Source of the DNA: Phycisphaera mikurensis NBRC 102666
Lineage (GTDB): Bacteria; Planctomycetota; Phycisphaerae; Phycisphaerales; SM1A02
Assembly: GCA_945877905.1 (NCBI GenBank)
Contig: CAMDUT010000010.1
Location: forward strand, 1 to 32,124
Direction: 5' to 3'
DNA: 32,124 nucleotides
Below, one piece after another: positions 7,650 through 15,871 of this stretch. Position numbers and translations under genes: made by a program. How positions within the stretch are numbered: the first letter of the stretch is position 1; each line of letters begins with the position of its first letter. The notes beneath the pieces are model-generated. The model was not told the origin of the DNA. It searched no databases and saw only the letters and a program-made list of their open reading frames with translations.

Positions 7650-9371
7650 TCAGTCCACCTGCTTCGTCGGTGCGGCCATCCGTTCGAGCGCGCGATCCAT
7701 TGCCCGGCGGTAGGTCCACGCCCGCTCGGACGCGTCCTGGTGCTCCGCGCCCTCGTTCAGGGCACGCTCGAGCTCGGCCTTGCCGTCGCTTCCGACCGCA
7801 TCCTCCCCGAGGAGCACCACGGAGGCGATCGCCAGCTCGTACAGCGCGGCGCACGACGCCGCGTCGCCGGCGTTGAACCGCGGGACGCCGCGCTCGATGG
7901 CCAGCTCGAGGATCGAAGCGGCGCGCTGCGCCCGCGCCGGCATGCCGGAGACCGCGGTCGAGGCCTCCCTCGCTGACGCCGCGCTCGGCGCGGGGAGCAC
8001 GCGGTCGATGACGTGGATGAAGCCGTTGGCCGCCTCGATGTCCGCGACCTCGATGCGCGCGCCGGCGGCCGTGATGACGCCCGACTCGAGCGCGAACTTG
8101 ACGGTTCCGTCGCCCATCAGCGTGCGCACCGAGCCTTGCGCGAGCATCTCCTCGCGTCGGATCGCGGTCGGCAGGACGTGCGCGGCCAGCACGGCGGTGA
8201 GCGCGCGCCGGTCCTGCAGCAGTTCCCTCAGCGCGTCGGCCGGGATCGCGCCGAACGCCTCGTTGGACGGCGCGAGCAGGGTCCACGGGCCGGGATTCCG
8301 CGCGCCGAGCTGGGGCCCGAGCCCGGCCGCGTCGATGGCCGCTCGGAGCGTCGTGAACCGGTCGTCCTCGGCGACGATCTGCTCGATGCTCCGGAGTTCC
8401 GGGAGCATGACGGAGTCGATCACGTGCACGATGCCGCCGTCGAAGGCGACGTCCGTGGCGACGAATCGCGCACCGTCGATCGTCGGTCCGTCCGCGTCGA
8501 TCTCGAGCGACTGCCCGGACAGCGCGGCGAGCCGCCGCCGGTCGAGCACGGCCGAGCTGCCCACGGGTTGCGCGACCACGTGGTGCCTCAGGATCGCCTG
8601 CAGCGTCGGCTTGCCGGCGTCGCTCGTCAGGAACTCGACCCGTGCCGCCGGCAGCTTCGCGAAGGCCTCGTTGGTCGGGGCGAAGACGGTGAGCTTCGCG
8701 TCCTTCGGGAACTCGATCCCCGAGGCCTTGACCAGGGCAAGGAGCGTGGTGAGGTTCGCCTTCGTGGCGACGGACGCAAGCGAGCCGGTCGACGACCGCG
8801 TGGCCGCGGCCTGGCCAGTCGGTCGGATCCAGTCGATCTCGATCGCGAACGGACCCTCCTTCTTGTCGGAGAGCGTCACGCCGATCGACTCGACGGAGGC
8901 CGGGTCGAGCGCGGGCGCGTTCCGCACCCGCTGGCCGAAGCTGTTCGCCACGCACTGGTCGAAGGGGATCTCGACCTCGGACCACTCGCCGGCCCGTGTC
9001 TTGAAGGTGCTCTGGTAGCCGCCCGCCATGAGGCGCAGGCGCGACGACCGGATGTCGCACTGGTAGGTGCGGCCGTCGCCCTTCACTCGCATCACGAGGC
9101 CGGTCGCCCCCGCGAAGGTGCCCTCGGGCACCGACGTGCGGATCTGCGAGAAGCCGCCGTTGTTCTCGAGCGAGAGCTCGCCGGAGAACCGCAGCGTGCC
9201 GCCTTCGCCCGCCGCGATCCGTCCGGTCGACAGCCCGCCCATCACGCCGTCGAGGACGGTCTGCCAGCCCGTGGTGCCGCCGTCGAACTCGAGGTTCGAC
9301 TCGGCCGCACAGGGGGCGCACGCGAGGAGGGCGACGAGGCCGAACGGGCGGATCGAGGCATTGATTTGCAT
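7650..9371 (-). CDS. Secreted CIA30-domain plus two fasciclin-domain protein
   Basis: MQINASIRPFGLVALLACAPCAAE leader; LEFDGGTTGWQTVLDGVMGGLSTGR...LSLENNGGFSQIR (CIA30/NDUFAF1-like); two FAS1 modules ('LTVFAPTNEAFAKLP', 'GIVHVIDSVMLP'; 'WTLLAPSNEAFGAIP', 'GFIHVIDRVLP'). Confidence 0.9.
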   Translation of the reverse strand: MQINASIRPFGLVALLACAPCAAESNLEFDGGTTGWQTVLDGVMGGLSTGRIAAGEGGTLRFSGELSLENNGGFSQIRTSVPEGTFAGATGLVMRVKGDGRTYQCDIRSSRLRLMAGGYQSTFKTRAGEWSEVEIPFDQCVANSFGQRVRNAPALDPASVESIGVTLSDKKEGPFAIEIDWIRPTGQAAATRSSTGSLASVATKANLTTLLALVKASGIEFPKDAKLTVFAPTNEAFAKLPAARVEFLTSDAGKPTLQAILRHHVVAQPVGSSAVLDRRRLAALSGQSLEIDADGPTIDGARFVATDVAFDGGIVHVIDSVMLPELRSIEQIVAEDDRFTTLRAAIDAAGLGPQLGARNPGPWTLLAPSNEAFGAIPADALRELLQDRRALTAVLAAHVLPTAIRREEMLAQGSVRTLMGDGTVKFALESGVITAAGARIEVADIEAANGFIHVIDRVLPAPSAASAREASTAVSGMPARAQRAASILELAIERGVPRFNAGDAASCAALYELAIASVVLLGEDAVGSDGKAELERALNEGAEHQDASERAWTYRRAMDRALERMAAPTKQVD

Positions 9372-9609
9372 GGCAACGTGGGTTCGCCCGGCATGCGAGA
9401 CTGGATGCCGAATCCGAGGCGCGTGCTTTGGCTGGACGTTCCTCGCCGCTCCGCCCGGGGCGACGCCGTCGTCCGGCGACCGCGCCTGCATTCGTTCACG
9501 GCCCCGAGCTGCGGTCGCCCCGTCGGGTGCTTCTTGCCTGCACTAGACTCCCGGTCCCTCCGGGCTCCGTTGCCCGGGGGACCCGCTTCGCCTTGCAAGG
9601 AACCTGCAC

Positions 9610-11676
9610 ATGTCCTCCCGCGTGATCGCGATCGCCTTGGCACTCTCGGGAGCCACGCTCCTGCCGTTCACGATGCTTCACGCCGCGCATGCCGCCGGTT
9701 CGCAGGCGCAGGCGCCCGAGGCATCCGACTGGCCGCAGAAGGCCACGGTCGGCGGCACGACCTACGTGCTGAACGCGCCGGAGTACACCGGCATCTCCGG
9801 GAACACGGTCTCGATGCGGTCGGCGGTGCAGGTGCAGGCCGCGCAGGGCAACCCGGTGCAGGGAACGCTCGACATGTCGGCCGTCATCTCGCAGGCGACC
9901 GATCCGGGCTACGTGGAACTCGGCAACTTCGAGATCACCGCCTGCACGATGGGCGACGGGTCCGGAGATGCGACCAAGGCGGCCGTCGCCGGCCTGCTCG
10001 ACGGCATGGCGCTCGAGGCGATGCTGACCACGATCGTCCAGGGCGTCGCCGTCGACTCGTCGCGCAACGTGACGGGGCTCGCGAACCCGGTGCCGGCCAT
10101 CCGCGTCGTGGAGCGCCCGGCGGTGCTCGTGTCCCTGAACGGCGCGCCGGTGCTGGGCGATTGCGGCGCCGGCTGGAAGCGCGCCGTCAACACGCCGAGC
10201 ATCCTGCTGAAGTCGCCCGACGGCACGTGGTACTCCCGCGTCGGCGGATCCACCTGGCTGAGCGCGACGGACATCAACGGTCCCTTCTCGGCGGCATCGG
10301 CCGCCCCCCCGCAGGACGTGCTCTCGGCGGTCGGCAGCGTGCCTCCCCCGCCCGCTGGAACGCAGGCCCCGGCCGCCGCGCCGTCGAACGGCACGCGCGC
10401 CGTTCCCGACGTCGTCGTCGCCACCGTGCCGACGCTCCTGGTCTCGACCAACGGCGCGCCCCAGCTGGCGCCGGCGTGCGACGGCGTCGAGCGGGTGACG
10501 AACGCGTCCGCGCCCCTGCTGCGCAGCGGCGGGAAGTGGTGGACCCTGGGCTCGGGTCGCTGGTACTCGACCTCCGACCTGAAGAACGGCCCATGGAGCT
10601 ACGTCGCGGCGACGGCGGTGCCCTCGTCCTTCGCCAACCTGCCGGCCGAGGGCCCGCTCGCGGCCGCACGCGCAAGCGTCCCCGGGACCCTCGAGGCGAA
10701 CTCGGCGGTGGTTGCCAACAGCGTCGTGCGCGCCGTGAGCGTCCCGCGCGGCAAGGCCAACTGCTCGGTCGGCTTCCGCGGCGAGCCGGCATTCGTCCCG
10801 ATGGACGGAGGGCTGTCCTATGCGTCGAACTCGACGCAGCCGGTCATCGGCAGCGGCAGCGGCTTCTATTGCTGCGACAACGGGGCGTGGTTCACGGCTC
10901 CGTCGGCCTCGGGTCCCTGGCAGGTGTGCGACGCGGTGCCGCCGGCGATCTACTCGATCCCGCCGTCGTCGCCGGTGCATGCGTGCACGTACGTCGAGGT
11001 CGTGGCGAGCAGCCCCGAGTCGGTCACCTTCGGGTGCACGCCGGGCTACCTCGGGACGTACCTCCAGGACGGTGTTCCCGTCTTCGGCACGGGGTACGAC
11101 TACAACGCGACCAACCCGCAGCAGGTCGATCAGTCGCAGGTGAACGTTCCCTCGTACGTCGCGCCGAGCTACCCCGCGACCTACGGCAACCAGACCGAGT
11201 ACTCGTACGGCAGCGGCACCTATGCGCCGCAGCAGGACTACGGGTGGTCGTACGGCTACGCCGACATGTATCCCTCCGTGTACGGCATGGGCTACGGCGG
11301 CTGGGGATGGAGCCCGTACTGGGGCTCGGCGTTCGGCTACGGCTGCGGCTGGGGCTGCGGCTATGGCTGGGGCTACGGCGGCTGGGGCAACTGGAACCGC
11401 GGCTGGCATGATCGCGGCATGGTGGACCGCGCGTGGAACAACCGCGGCAACGGCGATGCGCGCGGCGCGGCGGCGAACGCGGCCAACCGATGGAGCGGCG
11501 CGCGCGGCGCGGCCGGCTCCGCGCGCGCCGGCAACCGCGGCATGCAGGGCTATCACAGCCCGGCGGGCCGGGGCGGCGTCTCGGGCTTCCGAGGCGCCGA
11601 CCAGTCCCGTTACGGCGGATTCGCCAACCGCGGCGGTTCGCGCGGCGGCGGCTCGCGCGGCGGCGGACGACGCTGA
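9610..11676 (+). CDS. Large secreted repeat-type protein (carbohydrate-binding family V/XII-like annotation group), paralog 1, with G/W/Y and RGG-like tail
   Basis: Signal peptide MSSRVIAIALALSGATLLPFTMLHAAHAA; GKWWTLGSGRWYSTSDLKNGPWSYV, ASVPGTLEA, GFYCCDNGAWFTAPSASGPWQVCDAVPPAIYSIPPSSPVHACTYVEV, GTGYDYN; tail YGGWGWSPYWGSAFGYGCGWGCGYGWGYGGWGNWN...GGSRGGGSRGGGRR. Confidence 0.8.
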   Translation: MSSRVIAIALALSGATLLPFTMLHAAHAAGSQAQAPEASDWPQKATVGGTTYVLNAPEYTGISGNTVSMRSAVQVQAAQGNPVQGTLDMSAVISQATDPGYVELGNFEITACTMGDGSGDATKAAVAGLLDGMALEAMLTTIVQGVAVDSSRNVTGLANPVPAIRVVERPAVLVSLNGAPVLGDCGAGWKRAVNTPSILLKSPDGTWYSRVGGSTWLSATDINGPFSAASAAPPQDVLSAVGSVPPPPAGTQAPAAAPSNGTRAVPDVVVATVPTLLVSTNGAPQLAPACDGVERVTNASAPLLRSGGKWWTLGSGRWYSTSDLKNGPWSYVAATAVPSSFANLPAEGPLAAARASVPGTLEANSAVVANSVVRAVSVPRGKANCSVGFRGEPAFVPMDGGLSYASNSTQPVIGSGSGFYCCDNGAWFTAPSASGPWQVCDAVPPAIYSIPPSSPVHACTYVEVVASSPESVTFGCTPGYLGTYLQDGVPVFGTGYDYNATNPQQVDQSQVNVPSYVAPSYPATYGNQTEYSYGSGTYAPQQDYGWSYGYADMYPSVYGMGYGGWGWSPYWGSAFGYGCGWGCGYGWGYGGWGNWNRGWHDRGMVDRAWNNRGNGDARGAAANAANRWSGARGAAGSARAGNRGMQGYHSPAGRGGVSGFRGADQSRYGGFANRGGSRGGGSRGGGRR

Positions 11677-11696
11677 CGGCCGGGCGCGCACCGGCC

Positions 11697-12827
11697 ATGG
11701 ACCGACCGCACCGCACCCGTCCCTCGGGCGCCTCGCTCGTCGCCTGCGTGCTCGGCGCGCTGTGGATGTGCGCCGCGACGGGGGGCGCGCCGTCGGACGC
11801 GCCCGTGCCGCAGGTCGCGCCCGCGCGCCCGGTGCGGGTCGCGGTCTTCGCCGACCCGCCGTTCGCGATGCGCGATCCTTCGGGCCGTTGGGACGGCTAC
11901 GCGGCCGTGCTGCTGCAGGCGGCCGCGGTGCAGTCGCAACTGGTGCTCGAGTTCCGTGAGTGCGCGTCGCTCGACGAGCTGTACGAGGACGTGGCCGCGG
12001 GCCGGGCCGATGTCGGCCTCGGGAACACCCTCGTCACCTCCGCGCGGCTCGCCGCCCTTGCGTACACGCAGCCGATCCTCGACGGCGGGCTGCGCGTGAT
12101 GGTTCCCGGTGACCATGCCCACACCCTGCGGAGGCTGTGGGAAGGCATGGAGGCCGACGGCCACGTCCGAGTGCTGCTGTGGGGCGCGGTCATCACCGTC
12201 GGCGCCTCGCTCGTGCTGGTCGCGGTGCTGCGCCGCGTCGACCGCGAGTTCACGCGCCACTGGCACGAAGGCTTCGCCGAGGCCTTCTACCACGTCGCAT
12301 CGGTCACGATGACGGGGAAGACCTCGTACAAGGGGAAGGTCGGACCCCGCTGGGCGGCGAGCCTGGTCGCGGCGCTGTGGCTGGTCTTCGGGGTGGCGTC
12401 GGTTGCGTACCTGACCTCGAGCCTCACCAGCGTGATGACCGCGAACACCATGAAGTCGCGCATCGGCGGCCCGCATGACCTGAAGGACAGGACCGTGGGC
12501 GTGCTCGAGGGAAGCGTCGCCGCGCGCTACTGTGCCCAGCACGGGATCCACGTCGTGCCGTTCGCGTCGCTCGACGCCGCGGCGGCGCAGCTCGCCTCGA
12601 AGCGGCTCGATGCGGTCGTGGCCGACGCGCAGTCGCTCGACTACTTCCACGTGTCGCACCCGGAGGTCTCCGTCGCCGTGGTGGGCGAGGTCTTCGAGCG
12701 CCGCCATTTCGCGTTCCCGGTCCGGCCGGGCGACGACGAGCTGCTGCGGCGCCTCGACGTCGCGATCGTCTCGATGCGCGAGGACGGGGTGCTCGACCGC
12801 GTCCGCGGCCGCTGGTTCGGGCACTGA
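11697..12827 (+). CDS. GluR0-like receptor channel: periplasmic amino-acid-binding fold interrupted by TM1-pore-TM2
   Basis: VRVAVFADPPFAMRDPSGRWDGYAAVLLQ...GRADVGLGNTLVTSARLAALAYTQPILDGGL (SBP lobe), TM VLLWGAVITVGASLVLVAVLRR, pore loop FYHVASVTMTGKTSYKGKVGPR, TM AASLVAALWLVFGVASVAYLTSSLTSVMTA, second lobe to RLDVAIVSMREDGVLDRVRGRWFG. Confidence 0.85.
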   Translation: MDRPHRTRPSGASLVACVLGALWMCAATGGAPSDAPVPQVAPARPVRVAVFADPPFAMRDPSGRWDGYAAVLLQAAAVQSQLVLEFRECASLDELYEDVAAGRADVGLGNTLVTSARLAALAYTQPILDGGLRVMVPGDHAHTLRRLWEGMEADGHVRVLLWGAVITVGASLVLVAVLRRVDREFTRHWHEGFAEAFYHVASVTMTGKTSYKGKVGPRWAASLVAALWLVFGVASVAYLTSSLTSVMTANTMKSRIGGPHDLKDRTVGVLEGSVAARYCAQHGIHVVPFASLDAAAAQLASKRLDAVVADAQSLDYFHVSHPEVSVAVVGEVFERRHFAFPVRPGDDELLRRLDVAIVSMREDGVLDRVRGRWFGH

Positions 12828-12871
12828 CGCCGCGGCGTCGCGTGCTCGCGCCGCGCGTGGCGCGTTCGCGC

Positions 12872-12912
12872 CACAATCGCGGCACTTGCCTCAAGATCGT
12901 TCCGCGATTGTG
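12872..12912. promoter_or_regulatory. Perfect 11-bp inverted repeat upstream of the LuxR-type gene
   Basis: CACAATCGCGG (12872-12882), 19-nt spacer, CCGCGATTGTG (12902-12912). Confidence 0.6.
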
Positions 12913-12980
12913 TCCCGAGGGGTACCGCTTGCGTGCATTTTCGCGGTTCCTGCGGGAGGCCGTTCTTACGATCGGCCGGA

Positions 12981-13820
12981 ATGTCCCGCGGTGCGGTCAA
13001 GCTGGACCTTTCCATGGACGGAGTTCCTGAGCTGCTCGCGGACTTCGAGGTGCTGTCGCTCCTGGGTTCGCTGGGTCGGTCTCGGGGCTGGAAGTCCATG
13101 TCCGTGATCGGCGCGATGCCCGGCGCGCGCGTGGCCGACTTGCCGGCGGCCCTGGCGCGCCTGGTGACCTTGGGGCTCGTCGAGCGGAGCGCCCGCGGAC
13201 CGTCGCGGCCGGTGACGTATCGCGCCGCGAACGCGCCGCTCGTCGTGACGTTCGATCCCGCCGACCCGCTGACGGCGTATCGCCTGGCCGCGGCGAGGCT
13301 GGCGCTGATGGGGCACCTTCGACGCCTCGGGTCCGTGCGCGCATCGCGCGCCGCGCGCAAGGGAGCCGGCTGGCGGCGCGAGTCGGTGGCGGTGCTCCCC
13401 CTCGACGAGGAGTCCATGGAGATCGTTCGGACGTGCCTCGGCCGCATCGACGCATGCCTGCAGGCGGCCTCGGAGACGGTGGACTCCCCCTCCGCCGCCG
13501 GCAAGGAGCACCGCCCCTGCTTCCGCGTGCAGGTATCCGTCGACCCGGTCGAGGCGCGCGCGGTCTCGATCCCCTTGGTGCTGCTGATGGCGCGCGACGA
13601 GGCCGCGTCGAGGACCCGCGCCGGAGGGATCGCCGCCCGTCCGCGCCTGAGCCGGCGGGAGCGCGAGGTCGCCGAGGCCCTCTCGTCCGGGCGCACGAAG
13701 CGCGAGGCGGCCGCAAAGCTCGGGCTGACATTCGCGAGCGTCAACACGCTCACCGTGCGCGCCTACCGCAAGCTCGGGATCACCCGCCGGGCCCAGCTGG
13801 CTGGCGCCTTGAACGCGTGA
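12981..13820 (+). CDS. Transcriptional regulator with N-terminal winged-helix-like region and C-terminal LuxR-type HTH
   Basis: C-terminus RLSRREREVAEALSSGRTKREAAAKLGLTFASVNTLTVRAYRKLGITRRAQLAGALNA is a LuxR/GerE HTH. N-terminus LLADFEVLSLLGSLGRSRGWKSMSVIGAMPGARVADLPAALARLVTLGLVERS..PSRPVTYRA resembles an ArsR/MarR-like winged helix. Confidence 0.75.
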   Translation: MSRGAVKLDLSMDGVPELLADFEVLSLLGSLGRSRGWKSMSVIGAMPGARVADLPAALARLVTLGLVERSARGPSRPVTYRAANAPLVVTFDPADPLTAYRLAAARLALMGHLRRLGSVRASRAARKGAGWRRESVAVLPLDEESMEIVRTCLGRIDACLQAASETVDSPSAAGKEHRPCFRVQVSVDPVEARAVSIPLVLLMARDEAASRTRAGGIAARPRLSRREREVAEALSSGRTKREAAAKLGLTFASVNTLTVRAYRKLGITRRAQLAGALNA

Positions 13821-13887
13821 CGGCGCCTCCTGCCCCCTCGAACCCTCACGCGGCGCACGGACGGGCGGTTCCGCCTACCTTGTGCCG

Positions 13888-15531
13888 ATGAGCGACACCT
13901 TCGCGGACATCGGGCTCGGTGCGGACCTCGTCGCGGAGCTCGCTTCGCTCGGTTACGAGGAGCCGACGCCCATCCAGCGCGCCGCGATCGGGCCGCTGCT
14001 CGCGGGCCGCGACCTGCTGGGGCAGGCTGCGACCGGCACCGGGAAGACGGCGGCCTTCGCGCTCCCCATCCTGCAGCGCATCGCCGGGGAACGGCCCGCC
14101 CCGGGGCGACCGCTCGCCCTGGTGCTGGTCCCCACGCGCGAACTCGCCGTGCAGGTCTCCGAGGCCTTCCACCGGTACGGGCGCAAGCTCGGCACCGCGG
14201 TAGTGCCGATCTACGGCGGCCAGGAGTTCCACCGACAGGTGGCTGCGCTGCGCCGCGGCGCGCACGTGGTCGTGGCGACCCCCGGCCGCGCGCTCGACCA
14301 CCTGCGGCGCGAGACGCTGGACCTCGGCGACCTTCGCATGGTGGCCCTCGACGAGGCCGACGAGATGCTCGACATGGGGTTCGCCGAGGACCTCGAGCTG
14401 ATCCTCGAGGCCGCGCCCGAGTCGCGGCAGACCGCGCTCTTCTCGGCGACGCTTCCGCCGCGCATCGCGTCGATCGCGGAGCGGCACCTGCGCGACCCCG
14501 AGCGCATCCTGATCGCGCGCGACGCCGCGAAGCCCGGCTCGATGCCGAAGGTGCGGCAGGTGGCGTACATCGTGCCGCGCGCGCACAAGGTGGCCGCGCT
14601 CGGGCGCGTGCTCGACCTCGAGTCGCCGACCCTGGCGCTGGTGTTCTGCCGCACGCGCATCGACGTCGACGAGCTGGCCGACCGCCTCGCGGGGCGCGGC
14701 TACACGGTCGCGTCGCTGCACGGCGGCATGTCGCAGGCCGAGCGCGACCGCGTGATGACGCGCGCGCGGGCAGGGTCGGTCGACCTGCTGGTCGCCACCG
14801 ACGTGGCGGCGCGCGGCATCGACATCGAGCACCTCACGCACGTCGTCAACTTCGACGTGCCGAGCTCCGCCGAGGCCTACGTGCACCGCATCGGGCGCAC
14901 GGGGCGAGCCGGGCGCGAGGGCGTCGCGATCACGCTGGTCGACCCCCGCGCGCACCGGCTGCTGCGCAACATCGAGCAGGCCACGAAGCAGCGGGTCACG
15001 ATCTGCACGGTCCCCACGCCGCGCGACGTGAAGGCGCGGCGCATGGACGTGACGCGCGCGGCCGTGCGCGATGCCGTGGCCGCGGGCGACCTCGACGCGT
15101 TCCGCACCATCGCGGAGTCGCTCGCGTCCGAGTTCGACCCCATGGACGTCGCGGCGGCCGCCATCCGCCTGGCGCACGAGGCCGCCGAGGGCGACGGATC
15201 CGACCAGGAGGAGCAGCACATCCCGGTGATCGAGAGCTTCGCGCGCCCGAAGCCCGCCCCCGAGCGCCCGCAGGGCGGCGACATGGTGCGCATCTACATC
15301 TCGGGCGGCTCCAAGATGGGAATGCGCACCGCGGACATCGTGGGCGCCATCGCCAACGAGGCGCGCATCAACCCGCGCGGGATCGGCGACATCGAGATCG
15401 CCGAGACGTACTCGCTGGTCGAGCTCCCGGCGCGCGACGTGGACCACGTGATCCGCGCGCTGCGCGGCGCGACCATGCGCGGGCGCAAGCTGAAGGTGAA
15501 CCGCGACCTGGGCATCCGGCCCGGGAAGTGA
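13888..15531 (+). CDS. DEAD-box ATP-dependent RNA helicase with DbpA-type RNA-binding C-terminus
   Basis: ATGTGKTAAFALP, PTRELAVQV, TPGRALDHL, LDEADEMLDMGF, FSATLP, ATDVAARGIDIEHLTHVVNFD, HRIGRTGRAG; C-terminal MVRIYISGGSKMGMRTADIVGAIANEARI..IGDIEIAETYSLVELP. Confidence 0.95.
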   Translation: MSDTFADIGLGADLVAELASLGYEEPTPIQRAAIGPLLAGRDLLGQAATGTGKTAAFALPILQRIAGERPAPGRPLALVLVPTRELAVQVSEAFHRYGRKLGTAVVPIYGGQEFHRQVAALRRGAHVVVATPGRALDHLRRETLDLGDLRMVALDEADEMLDMGFAEDLELILEAAPESRQTALFSATLPPRIASIAERHLRDPERILIARDAAKPGSMPKVRQVAYIVPRAHKVAALGRVLDLESPTLALVFCRTRIDVDELADRLAGRGYTVASLHGGMSQAERDRVMTRARAGSVDLLVATDVAARGIDIEHLTHVVNFDVPSSAEAYVHRIGRTGRAGREGVAITLVDPRAHRLLRNIEQATKQRVTICTVPTPRDVKARRMDVTRAAVRDAVAAGDLDAFRTIAESLASEFDPMDVAAAAIRLAHEAAEGDGSDQEEQHIPVIESFARPKPAPERPQGGDMVRIYISGGSKMGMRTADIVGAIANEARINPRGIGDIEIAETYSLVELPARDVDHVIRALRGATMRGRKLKVNRDLGIRPGK

Positions 15532-15699
15532 GTGCGGGAGCACCGTCACCACGTCAGTGCCTCGGCGTTGCAGTGGTCCCACGCGATGCACGATCCGTGT
15601 GACCAATAATCAATGTCCAGATGAGTCCTGCACGGGGATTCGCATGTGATTGCGGGGTTCCTGTGGGCGATGCGGCCTTCCCTCCCACGCATCATTTGC

Positions 15700-15871
15700 A
15701 TCCCGTGCCCTGCCAAACTGGCACCAATGTGAATCCAACGCCGATGAATCAGGGAACCCTACGGTGAACGGCCGAGCAGTTGCCGCACCACACCGGTCCG
15801 TGTGCAGGCCCCTCGGTGGGACCTGGGCAGGGGCCCACGGAGACCCTCTCGTGACGCCAATTCTCGCAGAC
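15700..15871 (+). promoter_or_regulatory. Leader upstream of rhodopsin with possible structured RNA (weak cobalamin-riboswitch-like elements)
   Basis: GATGAATCAGGGAA (15743-15756), CGGTGAA (15762-15768), GCAG..CCGCACC (15776-15789), CACGGAGACC (15836-15845), and a GGCCCCT/AGGGGCC stem (15808-15814 / 15828-15834 approx). Several consensus positions do not match. Confidence 0.2.

Noticed and set aside
5515-9321. 1268-aa minus-strand ORF joining two genes
   Set aside because: The N-terminal ~585 aa is an out-of-frame Arg-rich shadow of the CIA30-FAS1 gene; the amidohydrolase starts at 7566 with its own signal peptide.
11230-11400. Short direct DNA repeats that could suggest a CRISPR or minisatellite array
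   Set aside because: In-frame low-complexity coding sequence (Gly/Trp/Tyr), with no conserved repeat plus unique spacer structure.
8013-11411. 1132-aa plus-strand ORF
   Set aside because: Antisense/out-of-frame shadow of the FAS1 gene and paralog 1; Arg/Gly/Ala-rich composition with no recognisable motif.
13846-15606. 586-aa minus-strand ORF opposite the helicase
   Set aside because: Antisense of a clearly coding DEAD-box gene; His/Arg/Val-biased shadow translation typical of GC-rich genomes.
15650-15871. N-terminal 74-aa extension of the rhodopsin ORF
   Set aside because: No membrane or signal character, and it lies before a normal rhodopsin N-terminus (MSTTMRALNAGLSMEGVTMYLFWLS); treated as leader DNA.
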